Source of the DNA: Stenotrophomonas sp.
GTDB taxonomy: Bacteria; Pseudomonadota; Gammaproteobacteria; Xanthomonadales; Xanthomonadaceae
Assembly (NCBI GenBank): GCA_003248565.1
Contig: QFOV01000087.1
Span: 1-15,306, forward strand
DNA: 15,306 bases
Direction: 5' to 3'
Below, piece after piece: positions 12,763-15,306 of the stretch. The notes below the pieces were generated by a model. It had not been told where the DNA came from and ran no database searches. It was given only the letters and a program-made list of their open reading frames with translations. The translations under genes and the position numbers were made by a program. Numbering within the stretch: position 1 is the first letter of the stretch; each line of letters starts with the position of its first letter.

Positions 12763-14727
12763 GGCCTCGAAGTCCACCAGCACCGCGCCATCGGCAACCT
12801 GGTCACCGGCCTTGGCGCGGAAGCCTTGCACGGTGCCATCGGTCGGCGCCTGCAGGGTGTGTTCCATCTTCATCGCTTCCATCACCAGCAGCGGCATGCC
12901 GCGGCTGACGGTGGTGCCGGGTTGCACAAGCAGGGTAACGACGCGGCCGGGCATGGGTGCCAGCAGGCTGCCGCCGTGGTCGTTGGTGTTGTCAGCTTCG
13001 GCGACCGGGTCGTGGATGTTGAAGCGCTGCTGTTGCTCGTTGCCGAAGAGGTACAGCGTATTGCCTTCACGGATTGAGTTGCCGCGCTGCAGGCGTTCGC
13101 CAAGTTGCAGGGCATAGCCAGCGCTGCTGGTCTTTCCAGTCACAGCGATCGATGCATCGCCGATCTGGACCTGCCAGCCGTTGGCGCTGTCGCGCACCTG
13201 CAGCTGCTTACGCTGTTCCAGGTGCTCCAACGTCACCAGGCGTGCTGCGGGGCCGGTGAGGCGCCAGCTGTCGGCGATTGCCCACGGCGATGCATCGTTG
13301 CCGTGCGGCGTATCGTTGGCTACAGCGAGCACTGCCGCCAGCGCCCAGTCATTGTCACTGGCAGCAACATGGTGGATATCCAGCGCCTCACGCTCGCGTT
13401 CGATCAGCGCGGTATCGAGATTGGCAGTGCGGAACGAGTCGGTCAGCACCAGCCGGCGCAGGAAGGCGGCATTGGTGGTCACACCGACGACCTGGCACTG
13501 CGCCAGGGCCTGCTGCATGCGCTGCAGGGCGCTGGCACGGTCCACATCCCAGACGATCAGCTTGGCGATCATCGGATCGTAGTACGGGGTGATTGCATCG
13601 CCTTGCTCGACGCCGGCATCCACGCGCACATTGGCGCAGGGCTGCGGCAGGCGCAGATGGCGCAGCGTGCCGGTGGAAGGCAGGAAGCCACGGTCGGCGT
13701 CTTCGGCGTAGAGCCGTGCCTCGATGGCGTGGCCGTGGATATGCAGTTGTTCCTGCGTCTTCGGCAACGGCTGGCCTGCTGCCACGCGCAGCTGCCATTC
13801 GACCAGGTCGGTGCCGGTGATCAACTCGGTGACCGGGTGCTCGACCTGCAGGCGGGTGTTCATTTCCATGAAATAGAAATCGCCATCCGGCCCGGCGATG
13901 AACTCCACCGTGCCCGCACCGACGTAACCGACCGCGCGTGCGGCATCGGTAGCCGCCTTGCCCATCGCGGCGCGACGTTCGCCGGTCATGCCGGGCGCGG
14001 GTGCTTCTTCCAGCACCTTCTGATGGCGGCGTTGCACCGAGCAGTCACGCTCGAACAGATAGACCACGTTGCCATGGCTGTCGCCGAACACCTGGATCTC
14101 GATATGGCGCGGACGCTCGACGTATTTCTCCACCAGCACATGCGCATTGCCGAACGAGGCCTGCGCCTCGCGCTGGCAGCTGGCCAACGCGGCCTCGAAG
14201 TCGGCACTGGCCTCGACCTTGCGCATGCCCTTGCCGCCACCGCCGGCGCTGGCCTTGATCAGCACCGGATAACCAATCGCATCGGCCTGCGCGCGCAGGA
14301 ATTCGGGCTCCTGCCGCTCACCGTGATAGCCCGGCGTCAGCGGCACGTTGGCGGTCTGCATCAACGCCTTGGCCGAACTCTTGTCGCCCATCGCATCGAT
14401 GGCGCTGGCCGGCGGTCCAATGAAGGCGATGCCCGCCGCATTACAGGCACGCGCGAAGCCCGCATTCTCGGACAGGAAGCCGTAACCCGGATGGATGGCC
14501 TGTGCGCTACTACGTCGCGCCGCATCGAGAATGACCTCGGCGCGCAGATAACTCTCGGCAGCCGGCGCGGCACCAATATGGATGGCCTCGTCAGCCAGCC
14601 GCACATGCCGCGCATTGCGGTCTGCATCCGAATACACCGCGACGGTAGCGATGCCAAGACGACGGCAGGTAGCAATAACGCGGCAAGCGATTTCACCACG
14701 ATTGGCGATCAGGATCTTGTTGAACAT
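12748..14727 (-). CDS. mccA: Methylcrotonyl-CoA carboxylase alpha (biotin) subunit
   Basis: A 659-residue biotin carboxylase plus carrier protein that carboxylates biotin with ATP and bicarbonate and feeds the beta subunit, which converts 3-methylcrotonyl-CoA to 3-methylglutaconyl-CoA in leucine and isovalerate breakdown. The biotin carboxylase N-domain starts MFNKILIANRGEIACRVI; the ATP-grasp glycine loop is KASAGGGGKGMR (158-169); EMNTRLQVEHPVTE is at 288-301. The C-terminal biotinyl domain has VMEAMKMEH with the biotin-carrying Lys620. Length fits MCC alpha (about 660) and not the shorter AccC (about 450). The start at 14727 is set by the family N-terminus; the frame extends upstream to 15033 but those residues are unlike the family and come from repeat DNA. 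Only a weak GGATAA precedes the ATG. The mccB end lies upstream on the same strand, which decides methylcrotonyl- over propionyl- or acetyl-CoA as substrate. Confidence 0.93.
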   Translation of the reverse strand: MFNKILIANRGEIACRVIATCRRLGIATVAVYSDADRNARHVRLADEAIHIGAAPAAESYLRAEVILDAARRSSAQAIHPGYGFLSENAGFARACNAAGIAFIGPPASAIDAMGDKSSAKALMQTANVPLTPGYHGERQEPEFLRAQADAIGYPVLIKASAGGGGKGMRKVEASADFEAALASCQREAQASFGNAHVLVEKYVERPRHIEIQVFGDSHGNVVYLFERDCSVQRRHQKVLEEAPAPGMTGERRAAMGKAATDAARAVGYVGAGTVEFIAGPDGDFYFMEMNTRLQVEHPVTELITGTDLVEWQLRVAAGQPLPKTQEQLHIHGHAIEARLYAEDADRGFLPSTGTLRHLRLPQPCANVRVDAGVEQGDAITPYYDPMIAKLIVWDVDRASALQRMQQALAQCQVVGVTTNAAFLRRLVLTDSFRTANLDTALIEREREALDIHHVAASDNDWALAAVLAVANDTPHGNDASPWAIADSWRLTGPAARLVTLEHLEQRKQLQVRDSANGWQVQIGDASIAVTGKTSSAGYALQLGERLQRGNSIREGNTLYLFGNEQQQRFNIHDPVAEADNTNDHGGSLLAPMPGRVVTLLVQPGTTVSRGMPLLVMEAMKMEHTLQAPTDGTVQGFRAKAGDQVADGAVLVDFEATPVA

Positions 14728-15107
14728 GGCTTTATCCGTTGAGTGCCGAGGCGGTGGCGTGGCGAAAAGCAGAGGCCGGGGGGCCGGGCTTTGCTCTGGC
14801 TTGTGACTTTCGGGTTCCCTTCCGTAGCGACGGAGCCGGCGGACAAGACCCCGAAGGGGCGGCGCACAAGGATGTGCGTCGTTTTTCGACGAGACAGGGA
14901 TGTCTCGGCGAAAAATCCTGCCGGCGGAGTGGACCCGCGATGCGTAGCATCGTGGGCGCGAAGGCAGGGTGTGCTTGACCAGCCATTCGGCTGTTGAAAG
15001 GGCGCTTCTTTTGGTTACTTCTTCTTTGCACAAGCAAAGAAAAGTGACTCGCGCCCCGTAGGGGAGTGAAAGCCTTTGCTGTTGCTGTCAGAGCGATGTT
15101 CACGCCA
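14728..15107. repeat. Stem-loop-rich intergenic repeat DNA between mccB and mccA
   Basis: No gene is seen in these 380 bases. They hold a chain of stem-loops: TCCGT/ACGGA (14821-14834), CCCC/GGGG (14849-14859), CGCACA/TGTGCG (14863-14878), a 15-pair stem with one mismatch and GGGA loop (14882-14915), a ten-pair stem with GTA loop around CGATGC/GCATCG (14934-14956), and a 15-pair stem with one bulge and ACAA loop (15014-15048). Similar stretches (CTTTGCACAAGCAAAG and neighbours) are familiar from intergenic regions of xanthomonad genomes, where they give spurious reading frames. The role is unknown; mRNA processing or polarity control within the mcc transcript is possible. Confidence 0.65.
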
Positions 15108-15306
15108 TCACATCCGGAACACACCAAACCGCGTGTCCTGCGCCGGCGCATTGAGACTGGCAGCCAAGGCCAGCCCAAGCACCCTGCGCGTATCCGCCGG
15201 ATCAATCACCCCGTCATCCCACAAACGCGCACTCGCGTAATACGGATGACCCTGCTGCTCGAACTGATCACGGATCGGCTGCTTGAACGAATCTTCCTCT
15301 TCGGCC
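15108..15306 (-). CDS. mccB: Methylcrotonyl-CoA carboxylase beta subunit, C-terminal fragment
   Basis: The gene enters from the right edge. The last 65 codons read in frame from 15305 to a TGA at 15108-15110. They contain HPYYASARLWDDGVIDPADT followed by RRVLGLALAASLNAP and end in RFGVFRM. This ending is diagnostic of the carboxyltransferase beta subunit of methylcrotonyl-CoA carboxylase (and close acyl-CoA carboxylases such as geranyl-CoA carboxylase). The protein forms the complex with the biotin subunit encoded downstream on the same strand, 380 bases away. No start or promoter can be judged because the 5' part lies outside the window. Confidence 0.93.
   Translation of the reverse strand, partial: AEEEDSFKQPIRDQFEQQGHPYYASARLWDDGVIDPADTRRVLGLALAASLNAPAQDTRFGVFRM

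Noticed and set aside
13105..14742. 545-residue antisense reading frame across mccA
   Set aside because: His/Gln/Arg-rich shadow frame; mccA on the opposite strand has complete biotin carboxylase motifs.
14728..15033. N-terminal extension of mccA to an ATG at 15033
   Set aside because: The added residues come from stem-loop repeat DNA and do not resemble the family; MFNKILIANRGEIA is the standard start.
14732..15205. 157-residue reading frame over the mccB-mccA gap
   Set aside because: It overlaps the mccB 3' end in another frame and encodes translated repeat DNA; a typical spurious gene.

Overview
The window looks like a high-GC Xanthomonadaceae chromosome, most likely Stenotrophomonas or a close relative. 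The grounds are codon use, the LysR/aceBA arrangement, the GGDEF-cyclase pair, and a peptide-maturation locus of a type known mainly from Xanthomonas, Stenotrophomonas and Lysobacter. No tRNA, rRNA, CRISPR array, insertion sequence or phage gene was seen.

Layout. Positions 1-1400 hold the end of an MFS transporter (+) facing a LysR regulator (-), with a long hairpin repeat between them. An inverted repeat and an A-rich tract follow. Positions 1612-5588 hold a CysB-like LysR regulator (-) divergent from aceB-aceA (malate synthase, isocitrate lyase: the glyoxylate shunt), closed by a strong intrinsic terminator. Both the regulator and AceB appear to have lost about 26 residues in frame at conserved sites, which could inactivate them or be an assembly artefact. 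Positions 5708-9287 hold a cyclic-nucleotide-binding GGDEF protein overlapping a membrane-anchored class III nucleotide-cyclase-like protein with TPRs. Positions 9284-12694 hold two tandem cassettes, each a small leader-type peptide gene (-) divergent from a SagB-like flavin dehydrogenase gene (+). Positions 12748-15306 hold methylcrotonyl-CoA carboxylase alpha (mccA) and the 3' end of beta (mccB), both on -, separated by 380 bases of stem-loop repeat DNA.

The most interesting part is 5.7-12.7 kb. The cyclase, two NHLP-like precursor peptides and two dehydrogenases match a bioinformatically defined 'putative modified peptide / peptide maturation dehydrogenase / peptide modification system cyclase' set. 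To my knowledge its product and chemistry are unproven. The cNMP-binding GGDEF protein beside the cyclase recalls the XC_0249/XC_0250 cGMP pathway of Xanthomonas campestris. A working model is that the cyclase makes or senses a nucleotide signal linked to cyclic-di-GMP output and to production or sensing of the modified peptides. No YcaO, radical SAM, transporter or protease gene is present here, so the modification chemistry is open.
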